Shown: one piece after another, positions 51,464-61,376 of the stretch | Position numbering within the stretch: position 1 is the stretch's first letter | Layout: each line of letters starts with the position of its first letter | Assembly (NCBI RefSeq): GCF_031119335.1 | Contig: NZ_JAVHXT010000019.1 | Coordinates: 13,376 to 77,375, forward strand | Reading direction: 5' to 3' | DNA: 64,000 bases | Source: Pedobacter sp. | GTDB taxonomy: Bacteria; Bacteroidota; Bacteroidia; Sphingobacteriales; Sphingobacteriaceae | Notes under the pieces: model-generated | What the model saw: the letters and a program-made list of their open reading frames with translations, nothing else | What the model was told of the DNA's origin: nothing | Databases searched by the model: none | Position numbers and translations under genes: made by a program

Positions 51464-54205
51464 ATGGGATTAGATAAGTACGCACAAAAGCGTGATTTCA
51501 CAAAAACAACTGAACCAAAATCTGGCAACAGCAAGGATAAGAACAAACTAATTTTCGTCGTTCAAAAACATGATGCATCTCGTTTGCACTACGATTTTCG
51601 CTTGGAAATGGAAGGGGTACTTAAAAGTTGGGCAGTGCCGAAAGGTCCAAGCTTAGACCCAAAAACCAAAAGGTTGGCCATGATGGTTGAAGATCATCCG
51701 TTTGATTATAAGAGTTTTGAGGGGATTATCCCGAAAGGAGAATACGGCGGCGGAACTGTAATTGTTTGGGATCAAGGTTGGTACGAGCCAGAAGAACCTA
51801 TTAAAGGTAAAAAAGCACAGGAAAAACATTTGCTTGCCCAACTGAAAGATGGATCTGTTAAAGTGAGGTTGCACGGAGATAAACTTAATGGAGAGTTTGC
51901 TTTGGTACGCACCAACGGAATGGGCGAAAATTCATGGTTGCTCATTAAACATAATGACGATTACGCTGCAAAAAAGGACGTAACCAAATTAGATAAATCT
52001 GTGCTTTCTGGCAAAACCATTGCAGAAATGGAAAAAAATGCTCGTGCTGTTTGGACTGAATATGGCGAGCAAAAAATCGTAGCTAAACAAACTAAAACAT
52101 CTAAAAAATCAACAAAGAAAAGCAGCGTAGAAAAAAACGCCGAAGTAGGAGATGCCTCTGCCAAGTTGGATAGTGCTAAAATTCTAAAAGCTGCACCTAA
52201 AGCAGCTATACCTAAGGCAATAAAACCTATGTTAGCTACTTTGGTAGATGAACCCTTTGACAATGAAGACTGGCAATATGAGGTAAAATGGGATGGATAT
52301 CGTGCTTTAGCAAAATTGAATAAGGGAAAGGTGGAGTTATTGTCGCGAAATAACAAATCGTTTAACGACCGTTTTTACTCCATTTACAAACTTCTACAAA
52401 GCTGGAAAATCAATGCGGTTATTGACGGCGAGCTGCTAGTGCTAAACAAAAAGGGAATTTCTAATTTTGGCACGCTTCAAAATTGGCGTAGCGAAGCTGA
52501 TGGCGAACTTGTTTTCTACGTATTTGATATACTTTGGTACGAAGGTAAGAACCTAACTGGATTAACATTGGTAGAAAGGCAGGCCGTTTTAAACGAAATA
52601 CTTCCTACAGATGATGACAGGATACGTATTTCTAAAGTTTTTGATACCAATGGTATCGATTTTTTTGATGCAGCCGGTCGTATTGGTCTAGAAGGCATTA
52701 TAGCTAAACGTAAATCGAGTATCTATTTAGTGAACAAGCGTAGCAAAGACTGGCTGAAAATAAAAATATCTAAAAGACAAGAGGTGATTATTGCAGGTTT
52801 CACCCGTAACGAAAACACTTCAAAATTATTCAGTTCGTTAATTTTAGCGGTATGGGAAGGCAAAGAGCTTAGCTATGTAGGTAAAGTTGGCACAGGGTTT
52901 ACGGATGCCGACCAGAAGAAAATGATGGAGCAATTTGATCCTTACATTGTCAAGAAAAGTCCTTTTAAAGTGGCGCCTGATGTAAATAAGCTATCCCGGT
53001 TTCAGCATAAACAACTAAATGCCAAAGCCACTTGGATGAAACCTGAACTAGTTTGCGAAATTACATTTACTGAAGTTACAGCCGATGGGGTATTTCGTCA
53101 TCCGTCTTTTAAAGGTATGCGCAGCGATAAAGATGCAAAAGAGGTAATTCGCGAAAGTGCAACCGAAACCGAAGAAATAGTAGCAAGAACCAAAGATAAA
53201 TCTAATGGAAGAAAGACTGCGCCTAAGAATATTGATACTGAACTTGTACGTCCTCCAAAGGAAACTGTCCCGAAAACTTTACTCAACCCCAAAGAGCAAA
53301 CCCAAGTTAGAAAAGTAAAAGGAAAAGAATTAAAGTTTAATAATCTTTCAAAACTATATTGGCCCGAAGATGGTGTGAGCAAAAGAGATATGTTCAACTA
53401 CTATTACGCCATGGCCGAGTACATTTTGCCTTACCTGAAAGATAGGCCATTGTCGCTCAATCGTTTTCCGGGAGGTATACATGGTAAAAGTTTTTATCAA
53501 AAAGATGTAAAGGGTAAAGCACCAAACTGGGCAAAAACCTTTCCCTATTCTACAAGTGAGGGCGATGCTAAAGAATATTTAGTAGGAGATGACATTGCAA
53601 CACTATTATGGACAAATTCACTGGGTTGTATCGAAGTTAATCCTTGGTTCTCACGGGTTCAATCGCCAGACAATCCAGACTATTGTGTGATAGATTTAGA
53701 TCCCGACAAGCATCATTTTGATAAAGTGATTGAGGCCGCAAATGTGGTTAAAGAAGTGCTAGATACTATTGATGTGCCTTGTTATGCAAAAACATCCGGT
53801 TCTACCGGTATCCATATTTATATCCCTCTGGGCGGCAAGTACAATTACGATCAAAGCCAGCTTTTCGCAAAAATTATCGTCACAATTGTTAACAAACAAA
53901 TACCGAGGTTTACTTCTTTAGAAAGGATAATTGCTGCACGTAAAGGTAAAATGTATCTTGACTTTTTACAGAACAGACCGGGCGCAACTATTGCCGGCCC
54001 ATACTCATTAAGGCCAAAACCTGGTGCAACTGTTTCTATGCCATTAGACTGGCACGAGCTTAAACCAGGTTTAAAAATGACGGATTTTACCATCTTTAAT
54101 GCCTTTGAAAGAGTACAAGATAGGGACGATATTTTTAAAGGCGTGCTTGGCAAAGGGATTGACTTGGAAAAAGCTATACAAAAAGCAAAAGAAATATATC
54201 CTTAA
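51464..54205 (+). CDS. ligD: DNA ligase D (phosphoesterase-ligase-polymerase)
   Basis: 913 residues, all three bacterial NHEJ modules in the Pseudomonas order. Phosphoesterase (about 10-170): HYDFRLE (His42), EDHPFDY (His78), GEYGGGTVIVWD. A Lys-rich linker (200-250). ATP-dependent ligase (255-560): adenylated Lys275 in EVKWDGYRA, IDGELLV, GLEGIIAKRK, WLKIK. Polymerase/primase (625-905): LGCIEVNPW, IDLDPD (Asp744, Asp746), SGSTGIHIYIP, YLDFLQN. It repairs double-strand breaks with Ku, but no ku gene is in the window. A terminator follows at 54276. Confidence 0.96.
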   Translation: MGLDKYAQKRDFTKTTEPKSGNSKDKNKLIFVVQKHDASRLHYDFRLEMEGVLKSWAVPKGPSLDPKTKRLAMMVEDHPFDYKSFEGIIPKGEYGGGTVIVWDQGWYEPEEPIKGKKAQEKHLLAQLKDGSVKVRLHGDKLNGEFALVRTNGMGENSWLLIKHNDDYAAKKDVTKLDKSVLSGKTIAEMEKNARAVWTEYGEQKIVAKQTKTSKKSTKKSSVEKNAEVGDASAKLDSAKILKAAPKAAIPKAIKPMLATLVDEPFDNEDWQYEVKWDGYRALAKLNKGKVELLSRNNKSFNDRFYSIYKLLQSWKINAVIDGELLVLNKKGISNFGTLQNWRSEADGELVFYVFDILWYEGKNLTGLTLVERQAVLNEILPTDDDRIRISKVFDTNGIDFFDAAGRIGLEGIIAKRKSSIYLVNKRSKDWLKIKISKRQEVIIAGFTRNENTSKLFSSLILAVWEGKELSYVGKVGTGFTDADQKKMMEQFDPYIVKKSPFKVAPDVNKLSRFQHKQLNAKATWMKPELVCEITFTEVTADGVFRHPSFKGMRSDKDAKEVIRESATETEEIVARTKDKSNGRKTAPKNIDTELVRPPKETVPKTLLNPKEQTQVRKVKGKELKFNNLSKLYWPEDGVSKRDMFNYYYAMAEYILPYLKDRPLSLNRFPGGIHGKSFYQKDVKGKAPNWAKTFPYSTSEGDAKEYLVGDDIATLLWTNSLGCIEVNPWFSRVQSPDNPDYCVIDLDPDKHHFDKVIEAANVVKEVLDTIDVPCYAKTSGSTGIHIYIPLGGKYNYDQSQLFAKIIVTIVNKQIPRFTSLERIIAARKGKMYLDFLQNRPGATIAGPYSLRPKPGATVSMPLDWHELKPGLKMTDFTIFNAFERVQDRDDIFKGVLGKGIDLEKAIQKAKEIYP

Positions 54206-54275
54206 AACATAAATGGAGATGATTTTTATGGTGTTTTCTTACCATCGCCTACTTTGAGCCATTTGTTTAATAGAG

Positions 54276-54308
54276 CTAGAGAAGCTAAATAATAACTTCT
54301 CTAGTTTT
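54276..54308 (+). terminator. Hairpin terminator after ligD
   Basis: CTAGAGAAG (54276-54284) pairs with CTTCTCTAG (54296-54304), followed by TTTT. It starts 70 bp after the ligD stop. Confidence 0.65.
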
Positions 54309-54373
54309 AAAGTGTCCAAATGCTATTACTCAATTGTTACGAAATAACTTTAAGTAAAAAAATGTTATATCTC

Positions 54374-55285
54374 TTATTTTGCAAATTTTTCAAGCTCGAT
54401 GTTGAATTTTTCCATCTCTTCAACGAATAGTGCATGTCCACTGTTTTCAAAACGTATAAGACTTGCATTTTTGATGTCTTTTTGTAACTGTTCAGCCCAA
54501 ACAAACGGACAGCTTTGGTCATGTACGCCATGAAATATGGCAACAGGTATGTTAATTTTAGCAAGTGCGGGTCTTAAATCTAAATCACGAAGTGCTGTGA
54601 TAGCCTCAGTAGTTGCGTAAGGTGAAGCTTCCAGATTAATGTCTTCTAACCATTTTTCCATGTTTTTAGAGAGATTACCTGGCTTTGCTTGAAAACCTGC
54701 TCCAAAACTCGCAATTAAATCTTGTCTACTAGTCATAGTACTTTTAATTAGCCCGTTAACAACGTCGTCTGGTATGCCGTAAGGAAAACCTTCTCTTTGT
54801 TTCCAAGATGGAGCAGCAGCACCAAATAAGGCAAGTTTGCTAATGTGCGCCGAATTATATTTGTTAATATAATGGATTACTACTGCGCCTCCCATTGAGA
54901 AACCACCTAACACAGCGTTTTCTATTTTTAGTTTTTCTAGTACCACCTTGATATCATCAGAGAATACATCGAAATCATACTTACCGTAAGGTTTATCTGA
55001 TTTTCCGAAACCGCGAAGTGTAATGCCAATTACACGGAAACCTTTGCGAGATAAGTACTGATATTGGTATTCGTACATTGCATTGCTTAATGGCCAGCCG
55101 TGAATAAGAACGATAGGTCTGCCTTCGCCAAGATCGGTAACATGTAATTTAACACCTTTTTCAACCTCGATGTACTCGGCTCTGCCAGCAGATGCCGGAA
55201 CTCTTTTGCTTAATGTGTTTTGTCCCATTAAATTGTTAGTGAACAATGAAACTAGAAATGCGATAGATAAAATTGACTTTTTCAT
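54374..55285 (-). CDS. Exported alpha/beta hydrolase, haloperoxidase-like
   Basis: 303 residues with a signal peptide (1-21, ends NLMGQ). Alpha/beta hydrolase fold: oxyanion block IHGWPLSN, nucleophile elbow GGFSMGGAV (Ser130), acid in FHGVHDQSCPF (Asp256), and His284 in NSGHALF. Closest in type to cofactor-free chloroperoxidases/esterases. Substrate unknown. The AraC-family gene lies upstream on the same strand (217-bp gap) and may control it. Confidence 0.85.
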   Translation of the reverse strand: MKKSILSIAFLVSLFTNNLMGQNTLSKRVPASAGRAEYIEVEKGVKLHVTDLGEGRPIVLIHGWPLSNAMYEYQYQYLSRKGFRVIGITLRGFGKSDKPYGKYDFDVFSDDIKVVLEKLKIENAVLGGFSMGGAVVIHYINKYNSAHISKLALFGAAAPSWKQREGFPYGIPDDVVNGLIKSTMTSRQDLIASFGAGFQAKPGNLSKNMEKWLEDINLEASPYATTEAITALRDLDLRPALAKINIPVAIFHGVHDQSCPFVWAEQLQKDIKNASLIRFENSGHALFVEEMEKFNIELEKFAK

Positions 55286-55502
55286 TTTGATTTATTTTAA
55301 TGATGAATTGATGAAACAAAGTTCCAGTAAAAGGCATAGCGCATCAATGGACGTACTTCGCCAAGAATTGTACTTTTTTCCCTAATTCATTAAAAAATGA
55401 AAATATCTAAGTTTTTTGGTGGTTTGAAACCTGCACTTATAGTTCTTATACTTTAGAAATGATTAAATAAGACCTGCTGTTAAACGAGACGAGACCATTA
55501 AA

Positions 55503-56333
55503 CTAAAACTGTTTACGAAAAGCAGTAGGAGAGATACCTGTATTTTTCGTAAAAAACCTAACGAAATAGGCGTCATCCTCGTAATTTAAAGAATAGGCAA
55601 TTTCTTTTACTGCCATAGAAGTATGAGCTAAAAGACGCTTACTTTCCAAGATAATTCTGTTTTTTATAATATCGTTTGGTGTTTCTTTACTTAGTAAACT
55701 AATCTTTTTGCTGAGGCTTTTTGGTGTGATGAAAAGCATATCAGCATAATCTGCTACGCTATGATGGGTTTTGTAGTGTATCTCCACAAGTTTGCTGAAT
55801 TTTCTTAGGAACTGCACCTCTGTCTGCTTATCATTTTCAGAGAGCTGATGTTTCTCCTTCCAAATTCGAGTTGATTTAAGTATAACCAATTTAAGTAAAA
55901 TACGTAGCATCTCTTCAGTTTGGCTATCTTCATTAGCCATTTCGATTTTGATTTCATTTAAAATATGTTGTATAGCTGAAGATTGCGTTTCTGATAATTC
56001 GATAAAAGGAACTTCAAATACGTTATTATAAAGAATGCCATCGCAGGCTACTTCTTGGTCATGCAATTCTATGCAATAGAAATCTCGATTAAAATAAACC
56101 AGTTCACCTCCAGAAATTACATCACCTATAGGTTGAACTACTACTTTAGGATTGACAAAAAGAAGTGCATCATTTGGCAAAAGAAATTCTCTAAAGTCAA
56201 CTTTTAACCGAAAATTTGCTGGTAAAAACATGATCCTAATATGTTCCAGAAAAGAACTAAATGAATGATGAGGTTCTTCTGTAGAATGGAGTTTCACATA
56301 TCCGAACTTTTTGTAGTTAAATTCCTTGAGCAT
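55503..56333 (-). CDS. AraC family transcriptional regulator
   Basis: 276 residues. N-terminal cupin-like sensor domain (about 1-150; RLKVDFREFLLPNDALLFVN) and a C-terminal pair of helix-turn-helix motifs (about 190-275): VADYADMLFITPKSLSKKIS and AVKEIAYSLNYEDDAYFVRF, ending TGISPTAFRKQF. Effector unknown; the nearest target is the alpha/beta hydrolase gene downstream. Confidence 0.9.
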   Translation of the reverse strand: MLKEFNYKKFGYVKLHSTEEPHHSFSSFLEHIRIMFLPANFRLKVDFREFLLPNDALLFVNPKVVVQPIGDVISGGELVYFNRDFYCIELHDQEVACDGILYNNVFEVPFIELSETQSSAIQHILNEIKIEMANEDSQTEEMLRILLKLVILKSTRIWKEKHQLSENDKQTEVQFLRKFSKLVEIHYKTHHSVADYADMLFITPKSLSKKISLLSKETPNDIIKNRIILESKRLLAHTSMAVKEIAYSLNYEDDAYFVRFFTKNTGISPTAFRKQF

Positions 56334-56456
56334 TTTTAGAAGTGGTCGGTTTGTTTCTGCAAAATAAGATATATTTTAGATATTTAGCTTCAAAAAGCTA
56401 TTGGTATATACAATTAGCATCGTAAACTAATAACAGTGTGCTTACTTAGTCGGTTA

Positions 56457-56912
56457 ATGGAAACAGATAATTTCAAGATCAAACCTTTTGTTCAAGCTTA
56501 TAGAAACCAGCTACTTACTGTTTGGGAGAGGTCTGTGTTGGCTTCACACGATTTTCTAGATCGTAAAGATTTCGGCGAGATTAGCAAACTGATGAGCGGT
56601 GTCGATTTCGATAATTTTGGGGTGTATTGTTTAATGACAAGAAGCACTATGGCAGGCTTTATTGGTGTAGATGGGGAAAAGATAGAAATGTTGTTTATTG
56701 ATCCTACTTATTTTGGGCAGGGATACGGACGTAAACTAATTGACTTTGCAATAAGTGTGCTCGAAGCAAAGCACGTTGATGTTAATGAGCAGAATATTGC
56801 TGCGCTAGCCTTTTATCGTAATATGGGCTTTGAGGTATTTGAACGAACAGAAAAAGATGAGCTGGGTATGAATTATCCGCTTTTAAAAATGAAGTTAGTA
56901 AAGGTTAGGTAA
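56457..56912 (+). CDS. GNAT acetyltransferase, YjaB-like
   Basis: 151 residues from the ATG at 56457 (the frame to 56436 adds 7). GNAT motifs: IGVDGEKIEMLFIDPTYFGQ, acetyl-CoA loop GQGYGRKLIDFAI, then DVNEQNIAALAFYRNMGFEV and the ending NYPLLKMKLV. The order and wording of these blocks match E. coli YjaB. Substrate unknown. Divergent from the AraC gene. Confidence 0.85.
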   Translation: METDNFKIKPFVQAYRNQLLTVWERSVLASHDFLDRKDFGEISKLMSGVDFDNFGVYCLMTRSTMAGFIGVDGEKIEMLFIDPTYFGQGYGRKLIDFAISVLEAKHVDVNEQNIAALAFYRNMGFEVFERTEKDELGMNYPLLKMKLVKVR

Positions 56913-57017
56913 GTTCAGCGATAGTTAGAATTTAGTGTGATGAAGTATAAGAGAGGACATTCATAAGGTTTTCTAAAATTTAAAAAGCGCCTAAACAAAT
57001 CTTAATTAGCCGATGTT

Positions 57018-57281
57018 ATGATAGCAAAATTATCAGCTATGACAGAACATTTGGAATCGTTTAGAACTGAACTTTTAACTTATTATCAGGATTATTTACT
57101 GATGGCCGATTTTACCACTAATGGAAAATTACTTTTATTGGCCAAGCCGTTTATAGATTTCCATCAAATTATAATAGACTTATGCGATCACATGATAGAT
57201 TTAGTGAATTTTAGGGAACATTTAGATGTGCACCTTTATCAATTTGGTAAAAATGAACTTGTAGAAATTGCAATAAATTAA
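57018..57281 (+). CDS. Small hypothetical protein, 87 aa
   Basis: 87 residues, all-helical, acidic, His/Leu-rich, with ESFRTELLTYYQDYLLMADF and IIIDLCDHMIDLVNFREHLD. No signal or clear membrane helix. A second ATG at codon 8 (57039) could also be the start. Family not recognised. Confidence 0.5.
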   Translation: MIAKLSAMTEHLESFRTELLTYYQDYLLMADFTTNGKLLLLAKPFIDFHQIIIDLCDHMIDLVNFREHLDVHLYQFGKNELVEIAIN

Positions 57282-57335
57282 TTCTTCAAACATTTTCAAT
57301 TTCGGTGTGTTTAAACGCTACAACAAATTTCATCT

Positions 57336-57683
57336 ATGCAACAGCTACAGCTTAGCCCTCAATTTAAAGGTGGTGTGCCGCCTAAAAAGAAAAGTAAGTC
57401 TTATCAGCAAAAGGCAACCGAGGCAATAGGTTACCTATTTGAGCTATTTACAGACGCAGTAGATTATACCCCGTTAGAAGTTAAAGATGAGCAAGGAATA
57501 ATTAGTTTAGAAGTAAAAACCAGCATAGGCACCACCTTCTTAATAGATATTAGTTTTAATCGCTCAGAACTTCGTTTGCAGCCAAAATTTCCTTCTGGAA
57601 TAATTCAAACCGAATGTAAAAAGATAAGGCACTTCATAGAAGATTTGGAATGCTATCTTAATGTGGCACATACTTGGAATTAA
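57336..57683 (+). CDS. Small hypothetical protein, 115 aa
   Basis: 115 residues. A basic N-terminus (PPKKKSKSYQQK) precedes an alternating alpha/beta region (AIGYLFELFTDAVDYTPLEV, ISLEVKTSIGTTFLIDISFN). No motif recognised. It follows the 87-residue gene by 54 bp on the same strand and may be co-transcribed with it. Confidence 0.5.
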   Translation: MQQLQLSPQFKGGVPPKKKSKSYQQKATEAIGYLFELFTDAVDYTPLEVKDEQGIISLEVKTSIGTTFLIDISFNRSELRLQPKFPSGIIQTECKKIRHFIEDLECYLNVAHTWN

Positions 57684-57996
57684 TTCCATAACTATTTATC
57701 TTATTCTTATTTAATCCATGATTAGGAGTTCGTAAAAAATCATTAACGTATTTTGATTTTATAAATGGGTATTTATCTTTAAAAATTTATGCAATAGCTT
57801 AGAATAGGCGTTTGGTGCTATAATTTCAGTCAGATTAATACTTTCTAAAGTTAGCTTGGACTAAAGAAGTTGGCCTTTTTATATGTTTACAACCTGTTCA
57901 TTATTAGGAATAATAGCTTTTTTTTCTTAACTTGAAGATGTCCCTTCCTCCCGGATTGCAATACGGTTGTCCGTTAAAGGAACAGATGCCGATCAA
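57684..57996. other. AT-rich intergenic region before the response regulator
   Basis: 313 bp, AT-rich, no gene or repeat seen. A long T-run (57910-57919) and GTCCCTTCCTCCCGG are near the 3' end. The response-regulator frame is open from a TTG at 57967, but the ATG at 57997 is the better start. Confidence 0.45.
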
Positions 57997-58407
57997 ATGG
58001 CAACTATTATCATACAAGAGAATGACAGCGCAGTGTTGGATGTTCTTACCATGGCCTTAAGACTAGAAGGTCACCATCCTATAGGCATATTAGGTACTTG
58101 CCCATTAGCTATGTTAAACACAGTAAAGCGTAATTTTCCAGATCTAGTATTAATGGATTATAGAAATAGGGATAACGGCGGCACTACATTATTATCAGTA
58201 GTTAAAAACCTGAAAGCCAAATTACCCGTTATTGCTTTAAGTAGCGAATTAAACATTTCTAAAATTGCCAATAAATTAGGTTTCGATGATTTTATTATAA
58301 AACCTTTCGATTTGGAAGATCTTTTTAATACGGTGAAACGTTATTTAATTTCTTGCGGAACATTGCCTCATCAAATTAACCCGTCGCCCGCTGGACAAAC
58401 CTCCTAA
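57997..58407 (+). CDS. Single-domain response regulator (REC only)
   Basis: 136 residues from the ATG at 57997, which places the first beta strand (ATIIIQEND) at the N-terminus as usual. Receiver domain: acidic pair in QEND (Asp10), phospho-acceptor Asp54 in LVLMDYRN, Ser in ALSSE, Lys in IIKPFD. No output domain follows, so it is CheY/Spo0F-like. No histidine kinase is adjacent. Its stop overlaps the stop of the convergent PqiA-like gene by 4 bp. Confidence 0.85.
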   Translation: MATIIIQENDSAVLDVLTMALRLEGHHPIGILGTCPLAMLNTVKRNFPDLVLMDYRNRDNGGTTLLSVVKNLKAKLPVIALSSELNISKIANKLGFDDFIIKPFDLEDLFNTVKRYLISCGTLPHQINPSPAGQTS

Positions 58408-59744
58408 TTAATTGGAGCATTTAAATTTGTATTTTTTTGTGGACCGCAATTCATCGTTTTTAAGAGATAAGAAAGTACGATACCGAGCATAACATAACCC
58501 ACAAAAATAATGTATCCAGGTTGCAGCGAACTGTAGTTTGCAGTAACCGTAGTAATTACATCGTTCTTCATGTTCAAGCCGCTTAATTGGCTTTTAAGTA
58601 TGCCGTTCAATCCAATGTAAGTCATCGCAATACCTACCACCATCACATCAGACATATCCCATTTTGCGGACTCATAGGCTAGGTAATGCGTCACTTTATT
58701 TTCTGATAGGGAAGGTCTGCAAAGTAAGTGAATTCCTCTGGCAGCCATCCTTAACAATGGCAAAAGAATAACGAATAGGATAATCAAAATTCCCACCGTA
58801 ACCGAATCTGGTTTAGGCTGTGCAATAAGCACTTGCGCAATGCCCAAAATACTTTTCGATTGATAAAATAATACTTGATTGCTAAATACTACTTTTTCGC
58901 CCAAAAGCTCTAATTGTAAAGTGGTAATTCTTGCATCTACCTCGATAATAGATACAGTGGAACCAACAACAAGTAATGCTAAAGCCATGAGTAAGCACAT
59001 CACGAATAATGTATTATGCAAATGTGGTTGTTTACGAAACGGTAGCCAAACCAGCAATGCAGCAAGCGCACAACCTAGCATTGCGTAGGCATAATTATAG
59101 GTAACATTTCGAATTTCTAAAAGCTGCTTATCTAACTTTGTATTGTAGGCCTCAAGACTGTTTACCTTATATTTTTGAAATAAGTATCTCGTCATTTTTT
59201 GCTGTGCAGTAGCTGTACTGTCATAAGTTTGCTCTGCTAGCTCATTAAATTCGGTGGTAGCAATGCCTTTTAGCTTTTTTATTGCTCTTGGCGAATTAAT
59301 TCTTGTGATGATGGTTTGTGCAAAAGAAGGTACCTGTGCATGCAGTTCCTTTGGATCTACCAGTTGTTTAAAAGCAAATTTCTTCAGCTTATTACCAATT
59401 CCTTTCTGTGGTTTTTCAAATTCCCTAACCACTTCGTTAATCATGCCATGCAATTGTTCTTCTACTTCACTTTTCATCTCTCGCTTTTGCTCAGCGGTAA
59501 TTTCGAAACCTTTGATTTTACTGTTCACAATTGCAGAAAGTCTTTCTGTCCACAAGTCGAGTGAAAAAATACCAAAGGTAATGCTGTTTGCCGTAGAATA
59601 ATCTTCTTTCAACTGTTCTTGCTGCGCAGAAAGTCGATAGAGCTGAAGACCAAAATGACAAGCAGCGGCCACAATCATCCCCATTCCTAATATCAAAAGG
59701 AACTTTGGAATATATTTTCTCATTTGCGACGTTTCTGTTTTCAA
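58404..59744 (-). CDS. PqiA-like multi-helix membrane protein, copy 2
   Basis: 446 residues. Helix 1 at about 12-32, then about 175 residues of mostly helical, charged extracytoplasmic sequence, then several helices (about 215-445). The second half has the PqiA-type pattern: VEVDARITT-like block, FYQSKSILGIAQVLI, ILFVILLPLLRM and KWDMSDVMVVGIAMTYIGLNG. A paralogue of the gene at 59797, and both lack the zinc-ribbon Cys of classic PqiA. Function unknown; PqiA proteins partner MCE lipid-transfer proteins, none of which is nearby. Confidence 0.72.
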   Translation of the reverse strand: MKTETSQMRKYIPKFLLILGMGMIVAAACHFGLQLYRLSAQQEQLKEDYSTANSITFGIFSLDLWTERLSAIVNSKIKGFEITAEQKREMKSEVEEQLHGMINEVVREFEKPQKGIGNKLKKFAFKQLVDPKELHAQVPSFAQTIITRINSPRAIKKLKGIATTEFNELAEQTYDSTATAQQKMTRYLFQKYKVNSLEAYNTKLDKQLLEIRNVTYNYAYAMLGCALAALLVWLPFRKQPHLHNTLFVMCLLMALALLVVGSTVSIIEVDARITTLQLELLGEKVVFSNQVLFYQSKSILGIAQVLIAQPKPDSVTVGILIILFVILLPLLRMAARGIHLLCRPSLSENKVTHYLAYESAKWDMSDVMVVGIAMTYIGLNGILKSQLSGLNMKNDVITTVTANYSSLQPGYIIFVGYVMLGIVLSYLLKTMNCGPQKNTNLNAPIN

Positions 59745-59796
59745 GGTTATATTTATTTAAGTTGATGTAGCTTTTTTATTATCAATTAATTATTCT

Positions 59797-61128
59797 TTAA
59801 TCGCAATTGTACTTACTTATGGATTTCAATATGGTAGAAAGCACCAAACCGAAAAGTACAAAGACGATAAAAATGATGTAACCGGGTTGCAACGCTGTGT
59901 TGTGGGTAGAAAGCATTGTCAGCGAATTTGCTGGAATATCCATCCGTGACAGCTGTGTTTCAAGCAAACCATTAAGACCTATGTAGGCCATCAAAATTGC
60001 AATCACGATAACATCGGCCATGCTCCATTTGCCAGATTGGAAAGCAAAATATTTGATGATCTTGTTTTCCGCCAGTTTTCTCTTTCCTAGCAAATGAATA
60101 CCAGTTGCGCTTAATTTCATTACTGGAAAAAGGATACTGAAGGCCAAAATGAGCACACCCACTAAAATCGAATCGATGGCCGGGCTTCCGATTAAAATCA
60201 ACACTACATCTAAAATACTCTTAGATTGAAAGAAAAGCACTTGGTCTACAAAAGTCACTTTCTGACCAAGCAGTACGAAATCCATAGCGCCAATACGGGC
60301 ATCTACCTCAATCATAGATGCCGTTAAACCTACGGCAAGTAAAATAAAAGCCATTACTAACGAAAGGATGAACAACGTAGCATAAAGTTCTTTACGTTTG
60401 CGCAGAAAGCCCCAAGCAAGTAAAAATATCACAATGCCAGCAAGCATACCAATGCAATAGGCATAAGTAGCTCGGTTTATTTTGCGCAGCTCTGTTTCTA
60501 TTTTAGCGTTAAAATGTTCTGGTCCGGTAACGTTATAGCGTTTGTAAGTTTCATTAATCTTGTGTGCATTAACCGTCAAAGCACTATCAACGTATTCAAT
60601 TTCATCAAGTTGATCTAATTTGGCTAAAGCCATGGCTCCCAATTGTCTTTTCGCTTGTGGATTATCTACTTTTCCGATAATTGTTCTTGCAATGCCGGGT
60701 ACCTGTTTTTTAATGGTATCTACATCAACGAAGTTTTTTACCGCAAACTTTACAATTTTACCGCGTAAAGATTTCTTCTTCGATCCCGTAACCAATCGTT
60801 CTGCTTTGTCAATTAGCGCAACAATTACGCCTTCAATTTCCTTTTGTAGTTCCTTTTTTTGTTTCGGGCTTAAACGGAGGCTTCGAGTTTGTTTTACTAC
60901 TATACTTTCTATCTTATCTTGCCATTGCGAGATGGAGAACAGGCCAAGGTTGATGCTGTTCATCTCGGCAAAATCTGCCTTTAGTTGCTCTTGTTTTTCC
61001 GAAAGTTCGTGTAATCTATAGCCAGAAATAGCTTGTGCAACAATTACAGCGCCAAGAACAAGAATTAAAATAAGCCTGGCTAGTCCAGTTCTTTTTGCGC
61101 TTTGTTGGTTAGTAGACGATAGTGACAT
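59797..61128 (-). CDS. PqiA-like multi-helix membrane protein, copy 1
   Basis: 443 residues, same architecture as its neighbour: helix 1 (about 16-36), a Lys-rich soluble region (40-210), then a helical bundle (215-440) with MIEVDARIGAMDF, FFQSKSILDVVLIL, AFSILFPVMKLSA and the PqiA signature GKWSMADVIVIAILMAYIG. Upstream of copy 2 by 52 bp; probably a co-transcribed tandem duplication. Divergent from the exonuclease gene at 61377 across 248 bp. Confidence 0.75.
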   Translation of the reverse strand: MSLSSTNQQSAKRTGLARLILILVLGAVIVAQAISGYRLHELSEKQEQLKADFAEMNSINLGLFSISQWQDKIESIVVKQTRSLRLSPKQKKELQKEIEGVIVALIDKAERLVTGSKKKSLRGKIVKFAVKNFVDVDTIKKQVPGIARTIIGKVDNPQAKRQLGAMALAKLDQLDEIEYVDSALTVNAHKINETYKRYNVTGPEHFNAKIETELRKINRATYAYCIGMLAGIVIFLLAWGFLRKRKELYATLFILSLVMAFILLAVGLTASMIEVDARIGAMDFVLLGQKVTFVDQVLFFQSKSILDVVLILIGSPAIDSILVGVLILAFSILFPVMKLSATGIHLLGKRKLAENKIIKYFAFQSGKWSMADVIVIAILMAYIGLNGLLETQLSRMDIPANSLTMLSTHNTALQPGYIIFIVFVLFGLVLSTILKSISKYNCD

Positions 61129-61376
61129 GTGCTGCCTGATAATGTTATGGGCTAATAACGGTTAATCGAAGGTGATTGTTTGAGTAGTTAACATTTTTAT
61201 ATATTTAGATAGCTTTCAAGACCAGAAGTTAGTAAATATTCCATTTTAGCATCCAATAAAGCAGAAAGATAAGCTTTCGATGATAGAAAATAGTTAGCGC
61301 CTTACCTGCTTAAAGAAAATCGATTGTTGTAAAATGATTTTTAAAACTATCACTTGCTATAATCGTTATACTCAGC

